A stretch of DNA of 23,330 nucleotides from a virus: the IMG/VR virus record IMGVR_UViG_3300030117_004197, positions 1 through 23,330 of that record, one strand, 5' to 3'. How positions within the stretch are numbered: position 1 is the first letter of the stretch; every line of letters begins with the position of its first letter. The translations under genes and the position numbers were made by a program. The notes beneath the pieces are model-generated. The model saw only the letters and a program-made list of their open reading frames with translations, searched no databases and was not told the origin of the DNA. Positions 1 through 6,098 of this stretch are shown piece after piece.

Positions 1-57
1 ATATCAAAGCAATTTGCGGAATTATTGGGGACAACCGTAACTACAGGTAGCACGTAA
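1..57 (+). CDS. Possible 3' end of an upstream gene (partial)
   Basis: The first 19 codons in frame 1 are open and end at TAA (55-57), reading ISKQFAELLGTTVTTGST. The composition looks like ordinary coding sequence and the same-strand neighbours agree, so this may be the C terminus of a gene beginning before the window. The stretch is too short to assign a family, and it could be a chance reading frame. Confidence 0.35.
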   Translation: MSKQFAELLGTTVTTGST

Positions 58-361
58 ACCCAACTTCTGACCCTATAACTACCTTCTGGCCCTCTAGGGT
101 GATCTAAGATTCCAATGCAATATTACATAATTCCTACAACAAATGCAAGTATTATAATAAAAATGTATAAATAATTTGAAATTTCTATCTTCATGATCTT
201 GCAATATACAAACCTAATGTTAAATAAATGTTAAGGTAAAAAAAATTTTAGGTAAAAAATTTTTTTAGTGGAAGATTAGTGAGAGCGTGGGGGTATTCAT
301 TATAACACCCCACCAATTTATTGTGTTAACAGGTACCCACGGTACATTTAAAAAATAAATT
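58..361. other. Gene-free leader upstream of the first complete gene
   Basis: No convincing gene lies here. The first part (to about 120) is GC-richer and holds ACCCT/AGGGT inverted repeats. Positions 230-268 are an A/T-rich tandem-like stretch with two copies of AGGTAAAAAA followed by T runs. The end carries two hairpins listed separately. A 23-codon minus-strand frame at 123-194 encodes one hydrophobic segment but has no support. Confidence 0.6.
287..345 (+). promoter_or_regulatory. Two hairpins in the leader of the 362-694 gene
   Basis: GTGGGG (287-292) can pair with CCCCAC (308-313), leaving a 15-nt loop that contains ATTCATTATAA (295-305). Just downstream, GTACC (333-337) pairs with GGTAC (341-345) around a 3-nt CAC loop, ending 16 nt before the ATG. 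The same ATTCATTATAA 11-mer lies 25 nt before the 842 start, so this block is probably part of a shared promoter or leader. No canonical Bacteroidota -7 box was found here. Confidence 0.4.
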
Positions 362-694
362 ATGGCAAACAAAACTAAAGTTTCAAAAGAAATGAAAGCT
401 CATGCTTTCATTACTAATGTAAAGGAGATGACAGGTGTCATCTCATTAGCAGATCAAGTACAGAACCTTAAAACAGGTAAGGTTCTAGGCATTGACGTAA
501 TCAATGCCTCAGGTAAAGCAGCTAACAAAGTTAGCTACTTTAAAATTAAGGGTTGGGCCCTTATGAATAAGGTTCAACGAGCTGAAGCTCTTAAACCTTT
601 TCTTAAAAGCATCGGGAAACAAGTTCCTGTCTGCTTTACAACACCATCTTCTGACGAAGAAGGTACGAAATTCTATAACATAGAATTTCTTTAA
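362..694 (+). CDS. Hypothetical phage protein, 110 aa
   Basis: I do not recognise this 110-residue protein. It is soluble, without signal peptide or membrane segment. The N terminus is lysine-rich (MANKTKVSKEMK), the middle is mixed alpha/beta (around ISLADQVQNL and VLGIDVINASGK), and residues 63-110 contain a basic helix-like segment (MNKVQRAEALKPFLKSIGK) before an acidic stretch (SSDEEGTKFYNIEFL). The ATG is preceded by AAAAAATAAATT with no Shine-Dalgarno, as for most genes here. It stands alone, with hairpins upstream and a strong intrinsic terminator immediately after, so it is a monocistronic unit and possibly highly expressed. No function is inferred. Confidence 0.8.
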   Translation: MANKTKVSKEMKAHAFITNVKEMTGVISLADQVQNLKTGKVLGIDVINASGKAANKVSYFKIKGWALMNKVQRAEALKPFLKSIGKQVPVCFTTPSSDEEGTKFYNIEFL

Positions 695-698
695 TAGT

Positions 699-725
699 AA
701 AAGGGGGACTCTGTCCCCTTTTTTT
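699..725 (+). terminator. Rho-independent terminator after the 110-aa gene
   Basis: AAAAGGGGGAC (699-709) pairs with GTCCCCTTTTT (713-723) around a 3-nt TCT loop. The 11-bp stem has one G-U pair and runs into a T tract ending at 725. It begins four bases after the stop codon of the 362-694 gene. Confidence 0.9.
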
Positions 726-740
726 AAACTTTAATTATAT

Positions 741-816
741 TGCGAGCGAGCACACTTGGCATTCATGTGCACATTTTGTGTGTGAGCGAGCAATAACAAG
801 ATTTAATTCATTATAA
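741..816 (+). promoter_or_regulatory. Direct-repeat block and putative promoter upstream of the 842 gene
   Basis: GAGCGAGCA occurs at 744-752 and again at 784-792, 40 bp apart. It is followed by ATTCATTATAA (806-816), which includes a TATAAT-like box at 812-817. The same 11-mer lies in the leader of the 362 gene, also preceded by a GAGAGCG element (281-287). This suggests a shared promoter or operator organisation for two short genes; the sigma factor or polymerase that reads it is not evident. Confidence 0.4.
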
Positions 817-841
817 TATATAACACTTAGAGTAAATTAAT

Positions 842-1072
842 ATGAAAAATACTATAACTAACATACCAAAGAATATAAAGAAGATAATACATTTTACACT
901 CTTAGTAATAGCTATGATGCTACTACTATTTGGTGGATTATATGTAGCAATAATTAATCTCATTAATCATCCGTTTGTGTTTGGACAAATTATCTGCAGT
1001 CAAATAGGCATTTGCTTTGGATATTATTGTTTTACGATGTTATTTAAGGAGATTAGACTTTATGATAAATAA
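842..1072 (+). CDS. Small membrane protein, 76 aa
   Basis: Two hydrophobic segments are visible, about residues 16-40 (HFTLLVIAMMLLLFGGLYVA plus following residues) and 47-66 (VFGQIICSQIGICFGYYCF). A basic N terminus (KNIKK) and a short charged tail (KEIRLYDK) flank them, consistent with a two-helix inner-membrane hairpin. There is no enzymatic motif. Phage products of this size and topology include holins, superinfection-exclusion factors and lysis regulators, but nothing in the sequence decides between them, and there is no endolysin nearby. The start follows TAAATTAAT with no Shine-Dalgarno. A perfect 13-bp hairpin follows 23 bp after the stop. Confidence 0.65.
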   Translation: MKNTITNIPKNIKKIIHFTLLVIAMMLLLFGGLYVAIINLINHPFVFGQIICSQIGICFGYYCFTMLFKEIRLYDK

Positions 1073-1095
1073 ATATACTCTCATATTGTTACATA

Positions 1096-1133
1096 ATATT
1101 AGGGCAAGTTAATAGGTTTTCTTGCCCTAATAT
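1096..1133 (+). terminator. Perfect 13-bp hairpin after the membrane-protein gene
   Basis: ATATTAGGGCAAG (1096-1108) is perfectly complementary to CTTGCCCTAATAT (1121-1133), with a 12-nt loop. No clean T tract follows (ATTAAAC), so it could terminate transcription in either direction, protect an RNA 3' end or act as a processing site. Confidence 0.6.
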
Positions 1134-1140
1134 ATTAAAC

Positions 1141-1560
1141 AGTTACTAATATTATAAGATAGCATCATTTATCGACCAATAGATAAAGTGTCAGTCTATG
1201 GATCCGAAGCCTAGCTAAGGTGACACATAATATTAACATGGATTAGGCCAGTGTAAATTCAGCATCTATATGATGTGTAGCAACCTGGCCTTTTCCTCTC
1301 ACATGAGTGCCGAGCAATCACTATAAACTGTCTCTAAGCTGCTGGACATTCAGCGTAAAACTGTCCATTCACAACTACATTACCAAAGTTGTAATCAATT
1401 ATATTAACCTTTTATTAATTGGTTTATACTTTGTGTTCACGATTACCGTTTCTTTGGTAATGTAGTTCATTCTAACTCGTGTGGCAACTGTCGCAATAGC
1501 TACTGGGGGGTAATCTATATAAAGGGTGACAACCTTTCACGAGTACTAATATATTTAATT
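1141..1560. ncRNA. Gene-free stretch dense in inverted repeats; candidate structured RNA or origin-like element
   Basis: No coding frame of useful length is present and the region is GC-richer than its surroundings. Possible stems in order: 1168-1173/1182-1187; 1188-1193/1221-1226; 1245-1251/1285-1291 enclosing 1263-1266/1272-1275; 1343-1348/1362-1367; a perfect 16-bp stem 1373-1388/1452-1467 enclosing 1391-1396/1441-1446; and 1475-1481/1538-1544 enclosing 1521-1525/1533-1537. The density and order of stems, with the space otherwise unused in a compact genome, favour a structured RNA over random repeats. An origin or packaging signal is an alternative. Confidence 0.45.
1373..1467. repeat. 16-bp perfect inverted repeat with nested inner arms
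   Basis: AACTACATTACCAAAG (1373-1388) and CTTTGGTAATGTAGTT (1452-1467) are exact reverse complements. Inside, GTAATC (1391-1396) pairs with GATTAC (1441-1446), and CAATTA (1396-1401) with TAATTG (1416-1421). This is the strongest inverted repeat in the window and can form a long RNA hairpin or a DNA cruciform. Confidence 0.85.
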
Positions 1561-1568
1561 AATCAATC

Positions 1569-1724
1569 ATGAAAAAAACTGAATTACTACACCACATTTG
1601 TGAGTTTTATTTAAGAAATAACTCACTTGCAGAAGAAACAAACGAGGGAAATACAATTGTAAATAAAACAACAGCACAAGTATTTGAACTTAAAAATAAA
1701 TTATTCACCAAATTAAATAAATAG
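1569..1724 (+). CDS. Small hypothetical protein, 51 aa
   Basis: ATG at 1569 opens a 51-residue frame beginning MKKTELLHHICEFYLRNNS and ending in LFTKLNK before TAG. It has no membrane segment and is charged with helical propensity. The last 30 nt of coding sequence nearly duplicate the end of the next gene (28 of 30 bases), so the two proteins share the C-terminal LFTKLNK. The stop is embedded in an AAATAAATAG linker and the next ATG follows two bases later. The family is unknown; the conserved tail and tight spacing support its being a real gene. Confidence 0.6.
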   Translation: MKKTELLHHICEFYLRNNSLAEETNEGNTIVNKTTAQVFELKNKLFTKLNK

Positions 1725-1904
1725 TTATGTCAGAAGATAAAGAAAAATACACAATCGCAGATAATGGAGAAAATTTAGTAGGAAAGGAAGCTGATGAGTA
1801 TGAATTTAGAAGAAGTGTTGTAGATCAAGATATTGACATACAATCAGCAATAGATAGAGAGTTCACGAAACAGCAAAATGAATTATTCACCAAACTAAAT
1901 AAAT
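1693..1904 (+). repeat. 30-bp near-direct repeat at the ends of two adjacent small genes
   Basis: Positions 1693-1722 and 1875-1904 match at 28 of 30 bases, both encoding the C-terminal LFTKLNK plus the linker. Each copy contains TTATTCACC, one base from the DnaA-box consensus TTATNCACA. The similarity ends abruptly upstream, which suggests tail exchange or partial gene duplication rather than full paralogy. Confidence 0.75.
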
Positions 1905-1906
1905 AA
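1727..1906 (+). CDS. Small acidic hypothetical protein, 59 aa
   Basis: This 59-residue protein begins MSEDKEKYTIADNGENLVG, is acidic through the middle (EADEYEFRRSVVDQDIDIQ) and ends NELFTKLNK, sharing LFTKLNK with the preceding gene. No known domain is visible. It starts two bases after the upstream TAG, and the following ATG lies two bases past its own TAA, so the genes are probably translationally coupled. Small acidic proteins are common among phage early products that act on host proteins, but that is only a general possibility. Confidence 0.6.
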   Translation: MSEDKEKYTIADNGENLVGKEADEYEFRRSVVDQDIDIQSAIDREFTKQQNELFTKLNK

Positions 1907-1908
1907 AT

Positions 1909-2013
1909 ATGGAAGAGTTATTAAAAGAAACACCTGATATATTTCAAGATCATAGTAAAGAGCTTGATTATTTAAGAATAGTTAACGGAATTAGTCAATA
2001 TATATATAAATAA
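1909..2013 (+). CDS. Very small hypothetical protein, 34 aa
   Basis: This 34-residue frame (MEELLKETPDIFQDHSKELD, then a short tail ending QYIYK) starts two bases after the upstream TAA and ends in the same AAATAAATA linker. It is acidic at the N terminus and probably helical. Support comes only from spacing, the shared stop/start linker and lack of overlap with neighbours; no family is recognised. Confidence 0.45.
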   Translation: MEELLKETPDIFQDHSKELDYLRIVNGISQYIYK

Positions 2014-2019
2014 ATAGAC

Positions 2020-2247
2020 ATGGAAAAACTTAAATTATGGATAAACGATTTGTTTTATGCTTGCGTAGACATATTAATAATGATATCTGATGTATTTGGT
2101 ATAACATATCAAGAAGCAAATGTTATAATATTTTGTTTTATTATGCCATTAATAATAATAGCATTATTTACAGATAATATTTTATTACAAATAAGAATCA
2201 AGAAATTAAAAAAATCAAATAAGTTTAATCTTTTTAAAAATAAATAG
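2020..2247 (+). CDS. Small single-pass membrane protein, 75 aa
   Basis: There is one strong hydrophobic segment at about residues 34-52 (ANVIIFCFIMPLIIIALFT) and a weaker apolar stretch before it (10-28, LFYACVDILIMISDVFG). A lysine-rich C-terminal tail (IKKLKKSNKFNLFKNK) probably faces the cytoplasm. There are no catalytic motifs. The start follows AAATAAATAGAC and the stop TAG lies in the same linker leading into the next gene. It could be a membrane-acting early protein such as an exclusion or lysis-control factor, but this is not shown by the sequence. Confidence 0.6.
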   Translation: MEKLKLWINDLFYACVDILIMISDVFGITYQEANVIIFCFIMPLIIIALFTDNILLQIRIKKLKKSNKFNLFKNK

Positions 2248-2249
2248 TT

Positions 2250-2840
2250 ATGGGAATGGATATATCGGGTATAAACCCAAAGACTACAGGTACTGAGCCT
2301 GTATTCCCAAGTAATTGGGACGAACTATCAGAAAAAGCACAATCATTTTATTGGGAGTTAAAAAGTGATTATGAAAAAGAGAATCCTGGAATATATTTCA
2401 GAGCAAATATATGGTCGTGGAGACCAATACACCTTGCAATCATACAAGCTAACGAATCATTGAACTTAGGAATAGATGATGATACAATAGAGGGTATGAG
2501 TCATAATAGTGGTGCAGGATTAAAAACACAAGTAGAATGTACTGACTTAGCTCATGCTTTAGAATTATTAGCTGATGGTATGGAGGAAGACGGAGTAACA
2601 CAGTTTGGATTTGCATTTGGATATTGGAATTATAGAGATGGGTCTATAATTGTAAGTGAAGAAGATACAGAAGTATTAAATAAAAAATATCCTTATGGTA
2701 AAATGTTAACTGATATGCCAGTTAAATTAGCAACAGGAGATAAAAGTAAAGATGTATGGCCAGCACATGTAACACAAGTAGAACATCTAAGAGAGTTTAT
2801 AGAGTTCTTAAGACATTGCGGAGGCTTTGAAATATGGTAA
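2250..2840 (+). CDS. Conserved phage protein of the MGxDxxGxNPK family, 196 aa
   Basis: The N terminus MGMDISGINPK followed by YFRANIWSWRPIH (about residues 49-61) and an N-S-G-A-G-L stretch near residue 85 matches a widespread phage and prophage family I know only as hypothetical proteins (typically MGMDVYGxNPK...GEYFRxNxWxWRPL). Tryptophans and aromatics cluster at 52-60 and around FGFAFGYWNYRDG. The C-terminal part (VTQVEHLREFIEFLRHCGGFEIW) is helical and also typical of the family. It is cytosolic, with no signal or membrane segment. The start at 2250 comes two bases after the previous stop; MDIS at 2256 is an alternative. The biochemical role is unknown. Confidence 0.75.
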   Translation: MGMDISGINPKTTGTEPVFPSNWDELSEKAQSFYWELKSDYEKENPGIYFRANIWSWRPIHLAIIQANESLNLGIDDDTIEGMSHNSGAGLKTQVECTDLAHALELLADGMEEDGVTQFGFAFGYWNYRDGSIIVSEEDTEVLNKKYPYGKMLTDMPVKLATGDKSKDVWPAHVTQVEHLREFIEFLRHCGGFEIW

Positions 2841-2878
2841 TAAATAAATAAACAAACACTAACTTAAAAAACCTAGAT

Positions 2879-3163
2879 ATGTATAAAATTATATTTGAGT
2901 GTGATCTATTTGGTAGTCACACTGCACCAATTACAGAATTATGTGAAGTTGACAGTATTTTAATAGCTGATCAATTAATAGCACTAAAATTTATACAGGA
3001 ATGTACTTCTTGTATTACAAGGGAAAACGAAATCTGCCCTTGGATAGCACAAAACCAAGATATATTTACAGAAAATAGGCCAATAGCAGAGCCATTTAGT
3101 AAAGTCAAGGATAAAAATGTGCATTTAATTCCAAATAAGAGTGATTTTAAAACATTAATTTAA
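2879..3163 (+). CDS. Hypothetical protein, 94 aa
   Basis: This is an unrecognised 94-residue protein beginning MYKIIFECDLFGSHTAPI. It has five cysteines (in FECD, LCE, ECTSC and ICPW), but their irregular spacing does not make a clear zinc site. The rest is mixed polar, with no membrane segment. It follows a 38-bp gap containing A-rich TAAATAAATAAACAAAC and precedes the next gene by 19 bp in the same direction, so it probably belongs to the 1569-3803 transcription unit. Confidence 0.6.
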   Translation: MYKIIFECDLFGSHTAPITELCEVDSILIADQLIALKFIQECTSCITRENEICPWIAQNQDIFTENRPIAEPFSKVKDKNVHLIPNKSDFKTLI

Positions 3164-3182
3164 ATTTATAAACAAGAATATT

Positions 3183-3803
3183 ATGAAAAATAATCTTAAT
3201 AGTGGCACAATAGAGGCCCTACAACCAGGACAGACATTACTAGTGTCTGCAAGAAAAGTATCTAACGGAGAAAAAGTTCAATTAGAATTTGCAGAACAAA
3301 TAGCATCTAAAGACAGACCAATCAATGCATTAACTATATTAAATGCAAGTGATAGTAGATTTAGCAGTGGTGCTAGACGTTCTTGGATAACTGCAGAACC
3401 GTCTGATGCTACTGAACAATTAGGAATTGACTTTTCTGCTGCCAATACAGCTTGGTATCAATCAGAGAAAGGCGAAGTGATGGATCTAAATATATTAAAT
3501 CCATCTATTGAACTAAATGGTAACAATATGTACTTTAGAGTTCAAGTTGTCGAATCTACTGAACCAACAGAATGGGAAGCTGATAATGTAGAGAAAGCTG
3601 CTAAAAGAGCAGGCAAGAATGGTGATTTTATAACACATAATGGTGATTATATATTCTCTAGAACTCAAGTTATTTTGCTACAAAAAGGCGGAGAAGTTAA
3701 ACACACTATGCTAGAATCTGATACTACTCGTACACAAGTAACTGCTAATCAAGGAGTTAAAGTTGCTGAATTACAGACAGAATTAGATGATATGGGCTTA
3801 TAA
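3183..3803 (+). CDS. Hypothetical protein with acidic C-terminal tail, 206 aa; possibly nucleic-acid binding
   Basis: This soluble, beta-rich protein has repeated short strands (QTLLVSARKVSNGEKVQLEFA; MYFRVQVVEST; DYIFSRTQVILLQKGGEV), an alanine/lysine segment around residue 138 (VEKAAKRAGKNGDF), and a polar C terminus ending ELQTELDDMGL. Beta-strand pairs plus an acidic, hydrophobic-tipped tail recall phage ssDNA-binding proteins, but no family signature is visible and a better SSB candidate exists at 10453-11226. It is the last gene before an intergenic promoter/terminator block. Its codon use is like the neighbours'. Treat the function as unknown. Confidence 0.6.
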   Translation: MKNNLNSGTIEALQPGQTLLVSARKVSNGEKVQLEFAEQIASKDRPINALTILNASDSRFSSGARRSWITAEPSDATEQLGIDFSAANTAWYQSEKGEVMDLNILNPSIELNGNNMYFRVQVVESTEPTEWEADNVEKAAKRAGKNGDFITHNGDYIFSRTQVILLQKGGEVKHTMLESDTTRTQVTANQGVKVAELQTELDDMGL

Positions 3804-3821
3804 ATAAATTCTTTATAATGC

Positions 3822-3852
3822 TTGTGTATTATAATAATTTTGTTTATATTTG
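3822..3852 (+). promoter_or_regulatory. Bacteroidota-type promoter (TTG-N20-TAnnTTTG)
   Basis: TTG at 3822-3824 is followed, after 20 bp, by TATATTTG at 3845-3852, which matches the known Bacteroidota housekeeping -33 and -7 elements (TTG and TAnnTTTG, spacing about 19-21). It lies just after a gene end and before the replication operon. Transcription would begin a few bases downstream of 3852. Confidence 0.65.
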
Positions 3853-3902
3853 TCTTGGATTGTTAACACAGCCTAACTAATTATTTTAGAAACCAAGATA
3901 AA
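3849..3902 (+). ncRNA. Stem-loop between promoter and terminator; candidate short RNA or attenuator leader
   Basis: TTTGTCTTGG (3849-3858) pairs with CCAAGATAAA (3893-3902), ten pairs including one G-U, around a 34-nt loop. The arms partly overlap the promoter -7 box and are followed within 8 bp by a strong terminator. The arrangement would yield a transcript of roughly 85 nt, or act as an attenuator for the replication operon. Confidence 0.4.
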
Positions 3903-3910
3903 TGTGTGTG

Positions 3911-3944
3911 ATAAGGGGGAACCAAAAGTTCCTCCTTATTTTTT
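3911..3944 (+). terminator. Rho-independent terminator upstream of the replication operon
   Basis: ATAAGGGGGAAC (3911-3922) pairs with GTTCCTCCTTAT (3928-3939) around a CAAAA loop, with one G-U pair, and a T tract follows to 3944. It sits 30-60 bp downstream of the 3822-3852 promoter and just before the ATG of the next gene, so it may attenuate as well as terminate. Confidence 0.85.
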
Positions 3945-3950
3945 CTACTA

Positions 3951-4193
3951 ATGTTTAAATTGAGAGTAATGGGACATATGAAAAATATTAGTCAGATGAT
4001 TCAAGATGGATCGTTTGACAACGAATTTGTACCAGCATATGAAAAAGCATTAAACGAAGGTAAACAAACATATATACACAGAGGTTCAAAGTATAGTATA
4101 GAATATGCTAATAACGTTATTGAGTTAGTATCAAGTTTTAGAAGCAATAAAACAGATAATGATGCTATAGAATTAATAAAAAAATTTGAGTAA
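3951..4193 (+). CDS. Small hypothetical protein at the head of the polymerase operon, 80 aa
   Basis: This is an unrecognised 80-residue protein, soluble and helical. An internal ATG at 3978 (MKNISQMIQDGSFDNEF) would remove nine residues and move the start away from the terminator T tract that ends seven bases before 3951; both starts are possible. The core reads EFVPAYEKALNEGKQTYIHR and continues to VIELVSSFRS. The stop overlaps the polymerase start (TAATG), which implies translational coupling with PolA. The position suggests a replication accessory role, but nothing in the sequence proves it. Confidence 0.65.
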   Translation: MFKLRVMGHMKNISQMIQDGSFDNEFVPAYEKALNEGKQTYIHRGSKYSIEYANNVIELVSSFRSNKTDNDAIELIKKFE

Positions 4194-6091
4194 TGATATA
4201 TTATCACGGAAATTTGGGTTTGTCTGCAGACATGTCTTGTTGTGTAAATTGCACAATGGATTTTGTAGTAAGCTATTGCTCTAAAGCAAAAGTATTAGGT
4301 GTAGACACAGAAACAGAAGGAATGGATTTCACTTCTAAAAAAATGGTGATGTTTCAAATAGGTGACGGAACACATCAGTTTATAATTGATACTAGAACTT
4401 CATCCATTGAACCGCTGAGAGACATACTAGAAAGTAAAGACATAATAAAAATATTACATAATGCTAAGTTTGATTATAAATTTATTAAGAAATGGGCTAA
4501 TATAGAGCTATCTAATGTTTATGATACATTTTTAGTAGAAAGACTATTACATTGTGGTAAATCAGATGTAAGATATGGTCTACAACATTTAGTTAAAAAG
4601 TATTTTGATGAGGAAATGGATAAAGAGCCAAGGAACAAGTTTGTTAACTTGCAAGGCCAACCATTTAATGATACACAATTAAGATATGGTGCTAAAGATG
4701 TAGAGTATTTAATTAATATTAAATTATTACAGTTACCACAAATAAAAGAAAAGGAATTACAAAATGTTGTAGATCTAGAAAACAATGCTGTATTAGCATT
4801 TTCTGATATAGAATACAACGGGCTAGATATTGATACAGAAAAATGGAAAGGTTTAAGTCATGAGTTTTGTACTCGTGCTGAAGATATTGCTAAATCATTA
4901 GATGATATAGTAATAGAGCATCCACAATTACAAAGGTTTGTATTAAAATATATACAAGGTGATTTGTTTACTGATAGAACAGAGCTACGAAGAGTTGGTG
5001 TAAACTGGGACTCACCTAAGCAAGTGCTAGAAGTATTAAAAACATTAATTCCTAAACTAGACAATGTAAATGGTAAAGAATTATATAAATATAAAAATAG
5101 TTATACTTTAGTTAAAATATATATAAAGTATAAAGAGTACATGAAATTATGTACATCATACGGTGAAAAGTTTTTTAAATATTTGAAATCTGATGGAAAG
5201 ATTCATACTAATTTTCACCAAATTTTGGATACTGGGCGAGTGAGCTCTAGTAATCCAAATATGCAACAAATACCTGCAGATAATAAATTTAGGAATTGCT
5301 TTACGGCACCTGAAGATTGGGTATTTGTTAGTTCAGATTATGCAAGTCAAGAGTTAAATGTAATAGCATATGGCTCTAAGGATCCTGTATGGATACAAGC
5401 TCTAAAAAATGGGCAAGACTTACATAGTGTGTGTGCTGAACTTGTGTATAGTAAAAAGTGGGCTGAAGGTGCGGAGGATAGCTGTGCTTATTTTGTGAAT
5501 AAGTCAAAGTGCAGTTGTACAAAGCATAATACCTTGCGTACTCATGTTAAGACAATTAATTTTGGATTAGCATACGGTATGGGCCCACACAAGTTATCTG
5601 ATACTTTACAGATTACTAAACAAGAAGCTGAATCTCTTATCAAAAAGTACTTTGATGCATTTCCAAAAATCGGGGGGTTTTTGGAGAAGCTCGGTAGCTT
5701 TGGTAAGAGATACGGCTATATTAAAACATTTCCACCTTTTAGTAGGAAAAGATGGTTTAGTAATTGGTATCCTAAAATCTGGGACAATGAAAGTTCTAAG
5801 ATGGAATTGGGCAGTATTGAACGTGCAAGTAAAAATACTCCTATTCAAGGTGCAAGTGCAGACATGACTAAATTAGCATTGATATTCATTCATCAATATA
5901 TAAAAGAGAATGAAGTCCCTGTTAAAATGGTAATGACTGTGCACGATCAGATTGATACTATATGCCACAAGAACTATGCAGAAGAATGGAAAGTAAAAAT
6001 GACTGAACTAATGGAGAGTGCTGCTAATCAAATAGTCAAGAATAAACTATTGAAAGCTGACACAAATATCTCTTTAGTTTGGGCAAAATAA
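4193..6091 (+). CDS. Family A DNA polymerase with 3'-5' exonuclease (T7-like), 632 aa
   Basis: This is the replicative DNA polymerase. The proofreading domain occupies about residues 30-200: Exo I D38-T-E40, Exo II N90...D94 (HNAKFDY), Exo III Y165...D169. The polymerase domain has the TGR motif (348-350) followed by SSSNPNMQQIP, motif A with D382 (SDYASQEL), motif B R449...K453...F457...Y461 (KTINFGLAYG) and motif C H584-D585-Q586. There is no 5'-nuclease domain; that activity is encoded separately at 17398. The length suits phage T7-type enzymes (T7 gp5 is 704 aa). Phenylalanine at the position equivalent to E. coli Pol I 762 has been associated with virulent phages. A cysteine-containing insertion (C431, C440, C442, H445) lies between motifs A and B. 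Motif C has Q where E is usual. Confidence 0.97.
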   Translation: MIYYHGNLGLSADMSCCVNCTMDFVVSYCSKAKVLGVDTETEGMDFTSKKMVMFQIGDGTHQFIIDTRTSSIEPLRDILESKDIIKILHNAKFDYKFIKKWANIELSNVYDTFLVERLLHCGKSDVRYGLQHLVKKYFDEEMDKEPRNKFVNLQGQPFNDTQLRYGAKDVEYLINIKLLQLPQIKEKELQNVVDLENNAVLAFSDIEYNGLDIDTEKWKGLSHEFCTRAEDIAKSLDDIVIEHPQLQRFVLKYIQGDLFTDRTELRRVGVNWDSPKQVLEVLKTLIPKLDNVNGKELYKYKNSYTLVKIYIKYKEYMKLCTSYGEKFFKYLKSDGKIHTNFHQILDTGRVSSSNPNMQQIPADNKFRNCFTAPEDWVFVSSDYASQELNVIAYGSKDPVWIQALKNGQDLHSVCAELVYSKKWAEGAEDSCAYFVNKSKCSCTKHNTLRTHVKTINFGLAYGMGPHKLSDTLQITKQEAESLIKKYFDAFPKIGGFLEKLGSFGKRYGYIKTFPPFSRKRWFSNWYPKIWDNESSKMELGSIERASKNTPIQGASADMTKLALIFIHQYIKENEVPVKMVMTVHDQIDTICHKNYAEEWKVKMTELMESAANQIVKNKLLKADTNISLVWAK

Positions 6092-6098
6092 ATTAGTT

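Noticed and set aside
123-194. 23-residue minus-strand frame encoding one hydrophobic helix (MKIEISNYLYIFIIILAF...)
   Set aside because: It is short, in AT-rich non-coding DNA, against the direction of neighbours and without a promoter or linked gene; such frames arise by chance at this base composition.
233-268. Tandem AGGTAAAAAA units as an iteron array
   Set aside because: Only two imperfect copies in A/T-rich sequence; not enough to call iterons.
1475-1544. A true tRNA gene
   Set aside because: The acceptor-like and T-arm-like stems fit in spacing, but the T loop is GTGACAA, there is no GG-containing D loop and no 5-bp anticodon stem. Kept only as a tRNA-like observation.
4519-5867. Several antisense or alternate-frame open reading frames inside the polymerase gene
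   Set aside because: They are shadows: the polymerase frame carries all exonuclease and polymerase motifs along this stretch and the alternative products are low-complexity serine/leucine/cysteine-rich.
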